Origin: a virus
Virus record (IMG/VR): IMGVR_UViG_3300007871_000319
Span: 1 to 21,842 of that record
Reading direction: 5' to 3' (one strand)
Length of the DNA stretch: 21,842 nt
The notes under the pieces were generated by a model. The model was not told where the DNA came from and ran no database searches. It worked only from the letters and a program-made list of their open reading frames with translations. Position numbers and translations under genes: made by a program. This document shows positions 13,731 to 20,834 of the stretch, piece by piece (position 1 is the stretch's first letter; the number at the start of each line of letters is the position of its first letter).

Positions 13731-15277
13731 ATGTGGTCGTCCCGCCGGCGAATATGGCAGCAGTGCCACACGTTGTCGTCGGTAGCCTTCGTCGGGTCGT
13801 GTCGGCGCGGTGGCACACGTTTAACCACTTCACCGCCTGCAGCCGTCACAAGCCTCTCGAAGTGCTCCGCTGTACGCCGTACCAAGCCACGCTTCTGTCG
13901 CCCGATGTCTTCTGCGTAGACTTCCGGTCCCGGTGGTGCCGCATATTGGATTGATAGCAGCCCTACTGAATTAAGGCTGCGAATCGCATGTTTCAGTAGG
14001 CCATACAAATCTATGTCCGTCATGTGCTGCGCCACCAAGTGGCAGAGTGCGAACTCGAAAGTCTTGTCAGGCAAGGCCTCCGGCTCGGTGTACCCGCACT
14101 CGGTAACGTCAGCCACGCTTGTAACCGCCGATTCGACGATGTCCAACACCGACACCGCCCCGGTCAACCGCTTCAAATCTCGTGTGCAGGCGCCGGTACC
14201 GACGCCGATATTGAGCACATGATGACCACGTATCAGTCGATCTGACAATTGGTGAAACTTGAGTACGCCGCTCAACCGCGATCCTGTCAAGTATCGTTTG
14301 GCGCCAGTCTCGTGCTGCTCTTGCCAGAATTCGTGCATGGCCGCTCCATAGGCCTGCTGCCATGAGCTATCGATATGCGGGCCGCGCTGCCATCCACCCG
14401 CTACCATCTGGTGGTAGTTCCACCAGAAATCGCACCGGAGACACAAGCTGCTCGGTCGTCGCCACAGCGTTTTGAAACCAGTCTCAATCTCTTCCCATGT
14501 ATCGGTCAAGATGTTCGCGAACTTAGTCTCACTACGGATAACGTCGTAGGCGCAGAAACAGCAGTCGCCGTTCGGCTTGACTTGCAGTGCGCCTTTGTAG
14601 CCGTCGCAAACCCAGTTACGATACATGATTGAGCGGTCGATCACTCCAGTAATCGTCTTGCCGCCCCAGTGGATTTCTGCGTCCCGGGCCCACTGGACTC
14701 GGTGACCATCGAAGGCCGCTTGCACGCGTCGCCTGTCATGGCCGGTGACATCGTTGCAGCCGATCTCAATCTGAAATGCTGGTTTGTGCTTGTTGCGATA
14801 GGCGATGAACGCCAGGGCATTGTCGTAGCACTGTTGCCAGATCAGGCCCGTTAGACGTTCAAAGTCCTCTCCGGTAGTCACGAAAGACAGCGTGATGTTG
14901 GTGCACGTCTCCAGAATGTCATCGAACTTGTGCGGAGTCAGCATCGAGGCGTTAGTGTTCAATCCCAAGTATGGGGTCATCACGTTGATGCTGCGCCCGT
15001 AGCGAATCTTGTTGAATATGTCACGGTCTGCCAGTGGCTCGCCAAAGCAGAACATGGCGCCGATCTTTAGATTAGCAGCTTTCACCTTGTCGGCTATCGC
15101 CCTGAAGGTTTCCTGTGACATCCAACTCACTGGCCGTTCCATGCGGTCATAGAGACAGAAAGTGCACCGGGCATTGCAGAAATTGGTTGTTTCGACGTAG
15201 ACCAGCTTAGGATATCGGGCAATATCCCAATGGTGCCGCATCTTTTCGTGGCATTCTGCTAGCGTCGGTACAGGCAT
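13727..15277 (-). CDS. Radical SAM/SPASM-like enzyme fused to a class I methyltransferase
   Basis: The 516-aa product joins two enzymes. The N-terminal radical SAM part has the Fe4S4 motif TTNFCNARCTFCLYD (Cys34, 38, 41) and FCFGEPLAD (Gly79-Glu-Pro). A cysteine-rich C-terminal part (GDCCFCAYD around 240; SLCLRCDFWW around 280) is SPASM/twitch-like and probably holds an auxiliary cluster. From about residue 350 a Rossmann methyltransferase follows: HHVLNIGVGTGACTRDL (motif I), VLDIVESAV, FEFALCHLVAQHMTD and the post-motif strand SVGLLSIQYAAP. The two parts are in one frame with no stop between them. It overlaps the upstream methyltransferase by 19 nt. ATG 15277 has only a weak ribosome site; ATG 15241 is an alternative. 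Substrate unknown. Confidence 0.88.
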   Translation of the reverse strand: MPVPTLAECHEKMRHHWDIARYPKLVYVETTNFCNARCTFCLYDRMERPVSWMSQETFRAIADKVKAANLKIGAMFCFGEPLADRDIFNKIRYGRSINVMTPYLGLNTNASMLTPHKFDDILETCTNITLSFVTTGEDFERLTGLIWQQCYDNALAFIAYRNKHKPAFQIEIGCNDVTGHDRRRVQAAFDGHRVQWARDAEIHWGGKTITGVIDRSIMYRNWVCDGYKGALQVKPNGDCCFCAYDVIRSETKFANILTDTWEEIETGFKTLWRRPSSLCLRCDFWWNYHQMVAGGWQRGPHIDSSWQQAYGAAMHEFWQEQHETGAKRYLTGSRLSGVLKFHQLSDRLIRGHHVLNIGVGTGACTRDLKRLTGAVSVLDIVESAVTSVADVTECGYTEPEALPDKTFEFALCHLVAQHMTDIDLYGLLKHAIRSLNSVGLLSIQYAAPPGPEVYAEDIGRQKRGLVRRTAEHFERLVTAAGGEVVKRVPPRRHDPTKATDDNVWHCCHIRRRDDHI

Positions 15278-15966
15278 ATCTGTATGAGTCCGTAAGCTGG
15301 GTAGCGCACGTCACGCGTGGCGACCAATGTCATGTCCTTGAAAAATAACGGCACAGTCTGCCGCGTGAATTCTCGCACATGCCCCTCCACTAGCCGCGTC
15401 TGGTCATAGCCGGGCATCTCCGCGCCGTAATCTCGCGCGTGTTTGCCGCCAAGTGGGTAGGTTACCAGCAGGTGCCCTCCGGGTCTGACTAACAGCTTGA
15501 TGTCGTCACACAAGGCCATGACGTTACACGATAGATGCTCCAGGACCTCGGACACAACCACAATGTCATATTTTTTGGCCGGCAGGGTGTCGGTGCACAG
15601 GTTAAAGTCAATCAAACGCACACCTTCGACATCATACTCCGCGACTTGCCCCTTCAGTTCACGCACGATGATATCGTAAAGATCGATGGTACACGCGGAA
15701 TTGGCGGCCTTCCAGCAGTAGGACGTGTACGGGTACCAAGAACCGAGCTCGCAGGCCGTATTGATGGTGACAGGATCAATGTGATTGTCGTTACAAAGCT
15801 TTAGCATGCCCTCAAAGCGCGGCCAGTGATTAACGAAGTAACTCAGAGAGTCTGGGTTACCACCACGCTCACGATAGAATTGGGCGATCCCGTCGTAGAA
15901 GTCAGTCAACTTAGTAGTGACAAAATCGGCAAAGTCCTGACGATAGTGTTCCAATGACGGATTCAT
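15259..15966 (-). CDS. SAM-dependent class I methyltransferase
   Basis: The 235-aa protein has a Rossmann methyltransferase core: ACELGSWYPYTSYCWKAANS (71-90, motif I with Glu-Leu-Gly-Ser in place of GxGxG), TIDLYD (acidic end of strand 2), VRLIDFNLCTD (Asp120 region), YDIVVVSEVLEHLSCN (133-148, motif IV) and VRPGGHLLVTYPLGG (160-174). This looks like the ubiE/methyltransf_11-23 type acting on small molecules or sugars. An N-terminal helical extension (1-65) may form the acceptor lid. The start overlaps the rSAM stop by 4 nt (ATGA); only a weak GGGG lies upstream, so it is probably coupled. It may provide O-methylation of the same product that the radical SAM proteins modify. Confidence 0.9.
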   Translation of the reverse strand: MNPSLEHYRQDFADFVTTKLTDFYDGIAQFYRERGGNPDSLSYFVNHWPRFEGMLKLCNDNHIDPVTINTACELGSWYPYTSYCWKAANSACTIDLYDIIVRELKGQVAEYDVEGVRLIDFNLCTDTLPAKKYDIVVVSEVLEHLSCNVMALCDDIKLLVRPGGHLLVTYPLGGKHARDYGAEMPGYDQTRLVEGHVREFTRQTVPLFFKDMTLVATRDVRYPAYGLIQICLYRR

Positions 15967-17075
15967 ACGAATGCCCCGTGCGGAATGTCCATGTCTATGA
16001 AGCGGTTAATTGTTCGGTTGCGGTCAAGAAACTGACAGCGCTCACAGCCGCGTGCATCGAAATTGAGGTAATCCTGGCGATACTCCTCACTTGTCCACAG
16101 TTGCTCAAGTGTCTGGTTGGCCAATGAAGCCACGAGACCACGCTTTCGATAAGACATGACGCAGCAGCGGTATACGTTCAAATCAGCGCCGATGTAAGGT
16201 ACCAATGTCTGGAATGGACAACGCTTGAACTCCGGACTACCCTGCAGAAGTTCACCGAAACGCAAGTCGAAGTTATTGATGACTCGGAACGTGTCAGTCG
16301 ATAACGTGACGGCCATGCGGCAGCGCCTAGCCGCGTCTTCGCCGAAGCCGTCGAAGTACGACGCGTTTTGAGCTTGAAAGACGGCAGAAAGGCGAATGTT
16401 GTCGACACCCAGGTCCCGGGCTAGTTCAACTCCGCGAATCACTTCCTGCCAATTGTCCTCTGTTATCACGTAGCCGATGCCGATGACAAGGGATGACTGA
16501 GCCTTGTTGCGTGCAGCCACAAGCGCCTTGATGTTCTCAAGAACCTCCGCCAACACAGTGCCGGGCACGCGCCGCTCTTTCTGATACGTGTCCGGCGTTG
16601 CGCAGTCCAGCGATATACGGACCCACGTCGCAGACAGTAATGCTGCGCGTATGTCCTCTCCCATCTTCCAACCGTTAGTTACGAGCGCGGTCTCCATGCC
16701 TAAGCTGCGCGCATAGTTCATAAGGCCAGCACAATGTGGATGCACCGTCGGCTCACCACCGCCGGTGAATTCAATCGCCTTGACTCCCATCTTCGCGCAA
16801 TCGGACAATATGCCGCGAGCTTTCTCGTACGGCATCATGCGATGTGGATTTCTCCGCAACGTGCCATCCGGTCTCTTTTCCGCGAAGAACTCCGTGTATC
16901 CGTCTATGCGGTATGCGCAAAAGTTGCAGTTCTGGTTACACTTGTCTGACGGAACGAAGTGCACGTGTATCGGAGCCGGCACGCGGCTCAGGCGCAACGC
17001 GTGCAGTCTGTCCAGGTGCATCAATATCTTATCGTCTCGGTAGACGTTCTCAGGCATGTGGTACCATCCAATCAT
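15963..17075 (-). CDS. Radical SAM protein with SPASM/twitch-like C-terminus
   Basis: The 370-aa protein has the radical SAM cluster motif SDKCNQNCNFCAY (Cys46, 50, 53), EFTGGGEPTVHP (105-109, SAM amino-group contact), ALVTNGWKMG, and WVRISLDCATPDTYQ (ribose/substrate region). The C-terminus has Cys286, Cys304-305 and a Cys344-x-x-Cys347 pair, consistent with a SPASM or twitch auxiliary Fe-S cluster. SPASM enzymes commonly act on peptides or on sugars, in reactions such as C-C or thioether formation, epimerisation and dehydrogenation. The start is either ATG 17075 (26-nt overlap with the GT8-like gene, GAGGTG about 10 nt upstream) or ATG 17057 (8-nt overlap, GGATGG about 6 nt upstream). The methyltransferase follows with an ATGA overlap. 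Confidence 0.92.
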   Translation of the reverse strand: MIGWYHMPENVYRDDKILMHLDRLHALRLSRVPAPIHVHFVPSDKCNQNCNFCAYRIDGYTEFFAEKRPDGTLRRNPHRMMPYEKARGILSDCAKMGVKAIEFTGGGEPTVHPHCAGLMNYARSLGMETALVTNGWKMGEDIRAALLSATWVRISLDCATPDTYQKERRVPGTVLAEVLENIKALVAARNKAQSSLVIGIGYVITEDNWQEVIRGVELARDLGVDNIRLSAVFQAQNASYFDGFGEDAARRCRMAVTLSTDTFRVINNFDLRFGELLQGSPEFKRCPFQTLVPYIGADLNVYRCCVMSYRKRGLVASLANQTLEQLWTSEEYRQDYLNFDARGCERCQFLDRNRTINRFIDMDIPHGAFV

Positions 17076-17748
17076 GCTGAGTTAGCACCTCGTGCGGGCG
17101 CGGTGTCCCGTGGAAACAGACTATGCTCGTATCGTCTGGTAACGGCAAGCCAGCCCGCAGCACATGATGCTTGTAACTGATTATGCCGGGCTGCACTGTT
17201 TGTACTGCAATGATTCGGGCGCCAGCATCCTCTAGGGCTTCTGTGATATAGTTTTGGTCGCCGCGATATCGCTTGTCGCCCAGCTCCAGTGTGATGCCGC
17301 GCGGCAATACCGAGAATGTGCTGCGTTGACTTCTCATCTTGTCCAATAGGCCGGACAACAACCAGGTGAAGTCGCCGTTCCAACCCATGATGCCTGATGC
17401 AAAATTGAGGTCGCGAAAGCCCCGCAACATGATGATTTCATTGGTGGCTAATGTGTGGACGGCAGCAAGTAAAGGCTCGATGCTGCCAACTAAAACGGTG
17501 TCGAGGTCTAGGTAGAGCACCGGCCCCATGATTCTGAATACTTCGAGCTTTGACCACCAGGCTGGTAAATCGTGTCGCAAGTCCACCACGTGACAGCCAA
17601 TTCCGTCCAACGCAAAGGCCGTGAGGTCGGTCAGAAGCACGCATTGATGTGGTCGCGATACGTGAAGATCGACCATGCGCAGGAGCCGATGCACATAGTC
17701 CACGTCATAGTCACCACCACTCTTGAGCACGAAAGCGATCGTGTTCAT
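17050..17748 (-). CDS. GT8-like glycosyltransferase
   Basis: The 232-aa product looks like a short GT-A fold transferase: MNTIAFVLKSGGDYDVDYVH, HQCVLLTDLTAFALDG, then WWSKLEVFRIMGPVLYLDLD with the metal-binding DLD at 81-83 and TVLVGSIEPL after it. Near the end CFHGTPRPHEV (213-218) matches the His-x-x-G-x-x-K/R-P metal- and phosphate-binding motif of GT8-like enzymes. Similar proteins occur in uncultivated phages. It would transfer a sugar from an NDP donor using Mn/Mg. A strong AGGAG lies about 8 nt before ATG 17748, and the start shares an ATGA overlap with the upstream gene. No membrane segment is present. Confidence 0.87.
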   Translation of the reverse strand: MNTIAFVLKSGGDYDVDYVHRLLRMVDLHVSRPHQCVLLTDLTAFALDGIGCHVVDLRHDLPAWWSKLEVFRIMGPVLYLDLDTVLVGSIEPLLAAVHTLATNEIIMLRGFRDLNFASGIMGWNGDFTWLLSGLLDKMRSQRSTFSVLPRGITLELGDKRYRGDQNYITEALEDAGARIIAVQTVQPGIISYKHHVLRAGLPLPDDTSIVCFHGTPRPHEVLTQHDWMVPHA

Positions 17749-18413
17749 GGGTAGATCTCCTGTGGATCGACGATGGGAAACTCGCCCAGTGCACTTCCCG
17801 GTGTCGCGTTTATAATCTCGACTCCCATCTGCTTCGCGTCACGCGCGATGAACGGCCACGGCCGCAGAAAGCGCGTATAGGGGTCATGTTTCGGGATGCC
17901 CGCCGTCGGGTGTGTCGTATGCCAGTTATTGTTGCCGTCTATCTTGCGCATATCATAGCCCAAGAGGATGATGCGGCGCACGCCGAAGTGTACCGCCAAG
18001 TTGACGGCACAGGCGCCGGAACTCAGATTCCAAGCTAGGCGATGTGGTTGTGGTTGCAAGCCCTGCGGTGAATTGCGCCGCTCAACTACTCGAACGAATG
18101 GCTTATGAACATGCGATGGACAGACGGTTACCTTAAGGCCCGGGAAATACTGTAATCGCCGCTCATGCGATGACAGCCACCGACAATCGCCGTAGAACAG
18201 CACGTCGATCCAGTCGGCCAGTTGGTAGGCGTTATTGACCGCGATGACGCGACTCCCGCGTAACCTCTCAATGTCAACCTGTGCTAGGCTCGGACCACCG
18301 CCTAATATGAAACACTCGCCGTCAGGCCACAGCTTAGGTACCGTCCACAGGGGCTGTGGCTTCCTCGCCGGTTGCTTCACCGGTGGTCGATTCGTCACCT
18401 TTACCGTCACCAT
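17745..18413 (-). CDS. DUF115/GT42-like protein (putative sialyltransferase-like)
   Basis: The 222-aa product has the layout of the DUF115 / CstI-like group: ECFILGGGPSLAQVDIERLR (33-52, Gly-Pro-Ser-Leu nucleotide-binding loop), VIAVNNAYQLADWIDVLFYG (56-75, with Asn-Asn-Ala), GDCRWL, then SSGACAVNLAVHFGVRRIIL LGYDM (about 130-155, Gly-x-x-A and Leu-Leu-Gly-x-Asp). These are seen in GT42 sialyltransferases and in the motility-associated DUF115 glycosylation proteins. The catalytic His/Tyr of GT42 cannot be assigned safely. ATG 18413 is supported by GGAGAGGGAG about 7 nt upstream, even though this places the first 80 nt inside the previous gene in another frame. It is the first enzyme gene of the block. 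A sugar transfer role is probable; the donor is unknown. Confidence 0.7.
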   Translation of the reverse strand: MVTVKVTNRPPVKQPARKPQPLWTVPKLWPDGECFILGGGPSLAQVDIERLRGSRVIAVNNAYQLADWIDVLFYGDCRWLSSHERRLQYFPGLKVTVCPSHVHKPFVRVVERRNSPQGLQPQPHRLAWNLSSGACAVNLAVHFGVRRIILLGYDMRKIDGNNNWHTTHPTAGIPKHDPYTRFLRPWPFIARDAKQMGVEIINATPGSALGEFPIVDPQEIYP

Positions 18414-18789
18414 GTGCCTGCTCCCTCTCCTGTTCCTCTGCTAACCTGCGGGCATCTTCCTCCTGTTGCTCTGCTTCTTTGCGGGCGACATCATTGACCA
18501 GCGCGAACGCGTCGGAACGGCGCAGCGGCGCATCGTTAAGATTCCCGCCGCTGCGCTCGTTGTATACATCGTACCAACCGCCGCCGCGTCCAACAAGGCG
18601 AAGATGTGACACTGGAAGTTCTGGCGCGTCCACTACGGGACCGCTGTCAATGCAAACGAATTTGTCACGGCCACCACGTAGTGCCGATTCGTCGCATTCC
18701 ACTTCATCTCCGGGCCGTAGCACGTGCACCTTGCCGTCAAGGCGCATCGAATGTGCGCCGACACCGGATTTCATTCTGAACAACGCCAT
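18334..18789 (-). CDS. Hypothetical protein with charged C-terminal tail, next to capsid gene
   Basis: I do not recognise a family. The 151-aa product begins MALFRMKSGVGAHSMRLDGK, has a small beta-rich part (VHVLRPGDEVECDE, FVCIDSG) and SHLRLVGRGGGWYDVYNERS, then a helical, strongly charged stretch (ARKEAEQQEEDARRLAEEQE, about 103-122), ending in a Gly/Glu/Thr-rich acidic tail. ATG 18789 is chosen because GGGAGG lies about 5 nt before it and 11 nt separate it from the capsid stop; the longer open frame upstream is inside the capsid gene. This type of small protein between capsid and connector genes is common and may be a structural or accessory head protein. Its last 80 nt overlap the start of the DUF115-like gene. 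Confidence 0.78.
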   Translation of the reverse strand: MALFRMKSGVGAHSMRLDGKVHVLRPGDEVECDESALRGGRDKFVCIDSGPVVDAPELPVSHLRLVGRGGGWYDVYNERSGGNLNDAPLRRSDAFALVNDVARKEAEQQEEDARRLAEEQEREQAHGDGKGDESTTGEATGEEATAPVDGT

Positions 18790-18800
18790 GCGAACCTCCC

Positions 18801-19793
18801 TTAGCTGGCGTGTACGATACCGCAGTTGCCATCCTGATCGGCGCGAATCTGCGGCACCATGATTTCCATCACCTTGAAGTGACTTACCATTCCGCCCTCG
18901 GTGTTCCACTCGACCACTGTCGGCTGCAGGCCGATGACCATGCGCACGCTCTCCTGACGCATCTCGGCCAGAATCACGTTGTCGTTGGTGAGCTTGTCGG
19001 ACACCTTGACATCCTCGACACCCTCGATCTCCTTGATACGAGCACGAATCGTCTTCCCACCGGACCAATTGGCAGTAGAGTATTCGTCGTCAAGTGGCGC
19101 GTCGAAGTTCGTGGGAATGTAAAGAATCCACGGGCCGTAATGTTTGGCGTCGATGGCCGCCTGCTTCATCGTCAACACGTCCTGAATGACGACGGCTCCG
19201 GTGGCCGCGCTGTCGTCCCAGTTGGCCGTCAGCGAAGCAGTGCAACGATTGGGGTGGTTCATGTAGCCGTAAATGGTGCCGCCACCGTACGTGATACCAC
19301 CGGTACCGACAAACAGTAGCGTTTCCAGGAATTCTGCGCACTTTGTCGTCGCAATTGCCGTCTGAGTCATGTCCAGCGCCATACCGAGCTTACGGCTGGC
19401 CTCCAGCCTTCTGATGTTGAAGCTGAAATCCTTATGGATAATCGGCAGCGGCAAGTAGTTCATGGCGTACTTGACAGCATCGCTGGCGCTGCGCTTGACG
19501 GCGGTCATGTCCATTTCGGCCGCCGACATATCGCTCAGGTCCTCGTACTCGAGAACCGTCGTACCGAGGCCGTTGGTGATGTTAAATACCAGGCCACGGC
19601 TCACGAGATCATTGGCGCCAACCAGTCGGTCGCGGGAAATCTGTACGACAGTGTCGTCCATGGCCTTCCATTCGTCTTTGCGCAGCAGTGTGTTGGTCCG
19701 CAGCGCATTGACGTTGAAGCCGCTATTGAGCAGGCGGCTCGCCACGTTTCCGGTGATGCCTTGATTCGTGATAACGTCTGTGATAGCATCCAT
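18801..19793 (-). CDS. Major capsid protein (encapsulin/linocin-type HK97 fold)
   Basis: The 330-aa protein has the encapsulin/linocin M18-like capsid pattern, including PLPIIHKDFSFNIRRLEASR (about 115-134), ALDMTQTAIATTKCAEFLET, LLFVGTGGITYGGGTIYGYM (the P-domain/E-loop region), and the A-domain stretch ILYIPTNFDAPLDDEY, VIGLQPTVVEWNTEGGMVSH and KVMEIMVPQIRADQDGNCGI at the end. Such capsid proteins assemble without a long N-terminal delta domain, which fits a separate scaffold upstream. AGGAG lies about 9 nt before ATG 19793. It follows the decoration-like gene by 28 nt. Confidence 0.95.
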   Translation of the reverse strand: MDAITDVITNQGITGNVASRLLNSGFNVNALRTNTLLRKDEWKAMDDTVVQISRDRLVGANDLVSRGLVFNITNGLGTTVLEYEDLSDMSAAEMDMTAVKRSASDAVKYAMNYLPLPIIHKDFSFNIRRLEASRKLGMALDMTQTAIATTKCAEFLETLLFVGTGGITYGGGTIYGYMNHPNRCTASLTANWDDSAATGAVVIQDVLTMKQAAIDAKHYGPWILYIPTNFDAPLDDEYSTANWSGGKTIRARIKEIEGVEDVKVSDKLTNDNVILAEMRQESVRMVIGLQPTVVEWNTEGGMVSHFKVMEIMVPQIRADQDGNCGIVHAS

Positions 19794-19821
19794 GCTATAA
19801 ATCTCCTAGTCTCGCGGTTTC

Positions 19822-20280
19822 TCAGACGATCCTGATCGTGATGCGGCCCGACGGGTCAGCGCCACTGGAACCAGACATGTCGACCGCTTCGAGAGCGACG
19901 GCGACGATAGACTGAACAGCGATGTCACCAACTGATACATCGGTGTCAACCACACGCAAAGTCCCGTCACCCTGCGATTCCAGTTTGCTGCCAATAACGG
20001 CGGTCTCGCCGTTGGCCAAAAGTGCGTAGACCTGATCGCCCGGACGAAAGATGCCACACAGGACCTGCTTGTTGGTGGTCGCGTCATAGGCCTCGGTGAT
20101 TTCCTTGCCCTGTAGCTCATCCTCGATGGCGAACAGTTTCTCAGCAAAGCCGCCTGCAGTTGAGTGCGCCTGAATAGTGCCGGCGCTCGTAATCTCACAC
20201 AGGTGGCCGGGAGTGATCGCGGCTGCGGCGGTGTATTCCTCGCGCACCGGATCACCCTTGATTGTTATGGTGTTAGCCAT
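19822..20280 (-). CDS. Putative capsid decoration (head cement) protein
   Basis: The 152-aa protein begins MANTITIKGDPVREEYTAAA and contains ITPGHLCEITSAGTIQAHST, AEKLFAIEDELQGKEITEAY, FRPGDQVYALLANGETAVIG, KLESQGDGTLRVVDT and ALEAVDMSGSSGADPSGRI. This is a well-conserved small protein type encoded between the scaffold/protease and the major capsid genes of many siphoviruses, beta-sandwich rich and probably a head decoration or cement protein. A direct experimental function is not known to me. The ribosome site AAGGAG, 9 nt upstream, overlaps the stop of the preceding gene (TAAGGAG), which implies coupling. Confidence 0.82.
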   Translation of the reverse strand: MANTITIKGDPVREEYTAAAAITPGHLCEITSAGTIQAHSTAGGFAEKLFAIEDELQGKEITEAYDATTNKQVLCGIFRPGDQVYALLANGETAVIGSKLESQGDGTLRVVDTDVSVGDIAVQSIVAVALEAVDMSGSSGADPSGRITIRIV

Positions 20281-20294
20281 AAGTCACGTTCTCC

Positions 20295-20834
20295 TTATCC
20301 TGTTGCGGCATTAGTGGCCGCAAGGTCCCACACCTGAGGCGCCGGCGGCGGCGCGTCATCGTTGACTACTGGCATAGCCGCATTACCACCGGCGCCGCTG
20401 TAGTCGACCGGAACGTTACCAAGCGCAGCAAGTGCTTCCAACTCGGCAATTGACCGGTTTGCCAACTGCTCGGCCGTGAACTTACAACGCTCATTGGCCA
20501 GTAGGGCTGCAACCAGGGTGTCCTTCTGCGCCTTGTCACGTTCCAGTGCGCGGGTGAGCGTCTCTCGCACTTCCTCTGGCGCAGCGTTAACGTACTCGTC
20601 GACCGACGGCATTGTTGCGGCCGGCTCAGGCGGTGTAGCAACTGCCGCCGGTGGGCTAGGCTCGCTAGCATTGGCAACGGGCGCAGCCTCAGCGGGCGGT
20701 GCAGCGGCGCACGGCACTATCTTCTGCAAGAGTTGCAGTTCCTGCGCCTCTAGCCACTCGCGATCATCTTCACCGAAATCGCTTTTGTCGTTGGCGATCA
20801 ACGCATCGGCGATTTCCTTGATTGTAGGGTCCAT
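20295..20834 (-). CDS. Probable nested scaffold protein (in-frame internal start)
   Basis: An in-frame ATG at 20834 is preceded by AGAGGAG with 9 nt spacing, the strength used by true starts in this operon. It would give a 179-aa C-terminal product, MDPTIKEIADALIANDKSDF..., made of a short helix, an Ala/Pro-rich linker and a helical end (RDKAQKDTLVAALLANERCK). The start falls at the boundary between the folded DUF2213 part and the low-complexity scaffold-like part. Nested scaffolds of this kind are known for lambda C/Nu3. The site may be coincidental. Confidence 0.5.
   Translation of the reverse strand: MDPTIKEIADALIANDKSDFGEDDREWLEAQELQLLQKIVPCAAAPPAEAAPVANASEPSPPAAVATPPEPAATMPSVDEYVNAAPEEVRETLTRALERDKAQKDTLVAALLANERCKFTAEQLANRSIAELEALAALGNVPVDYSGAGGNAAMPVVNDDAPPPAPQVWDLAATNAATG

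Noticed and set aside
13731-13769. GTG start extending the GT32-like protein by 13 residues
   Set aside because: ATG 13730 gives the operon-typical ATGA overlap and the family's MIPK start.
18790-19068. Upstream extension of the charged-tail protein to 244 aa
   Set aside because: The extra 93 residues are the capsid gene in another frame; ATG 18789 has a good ribosome site right before it.
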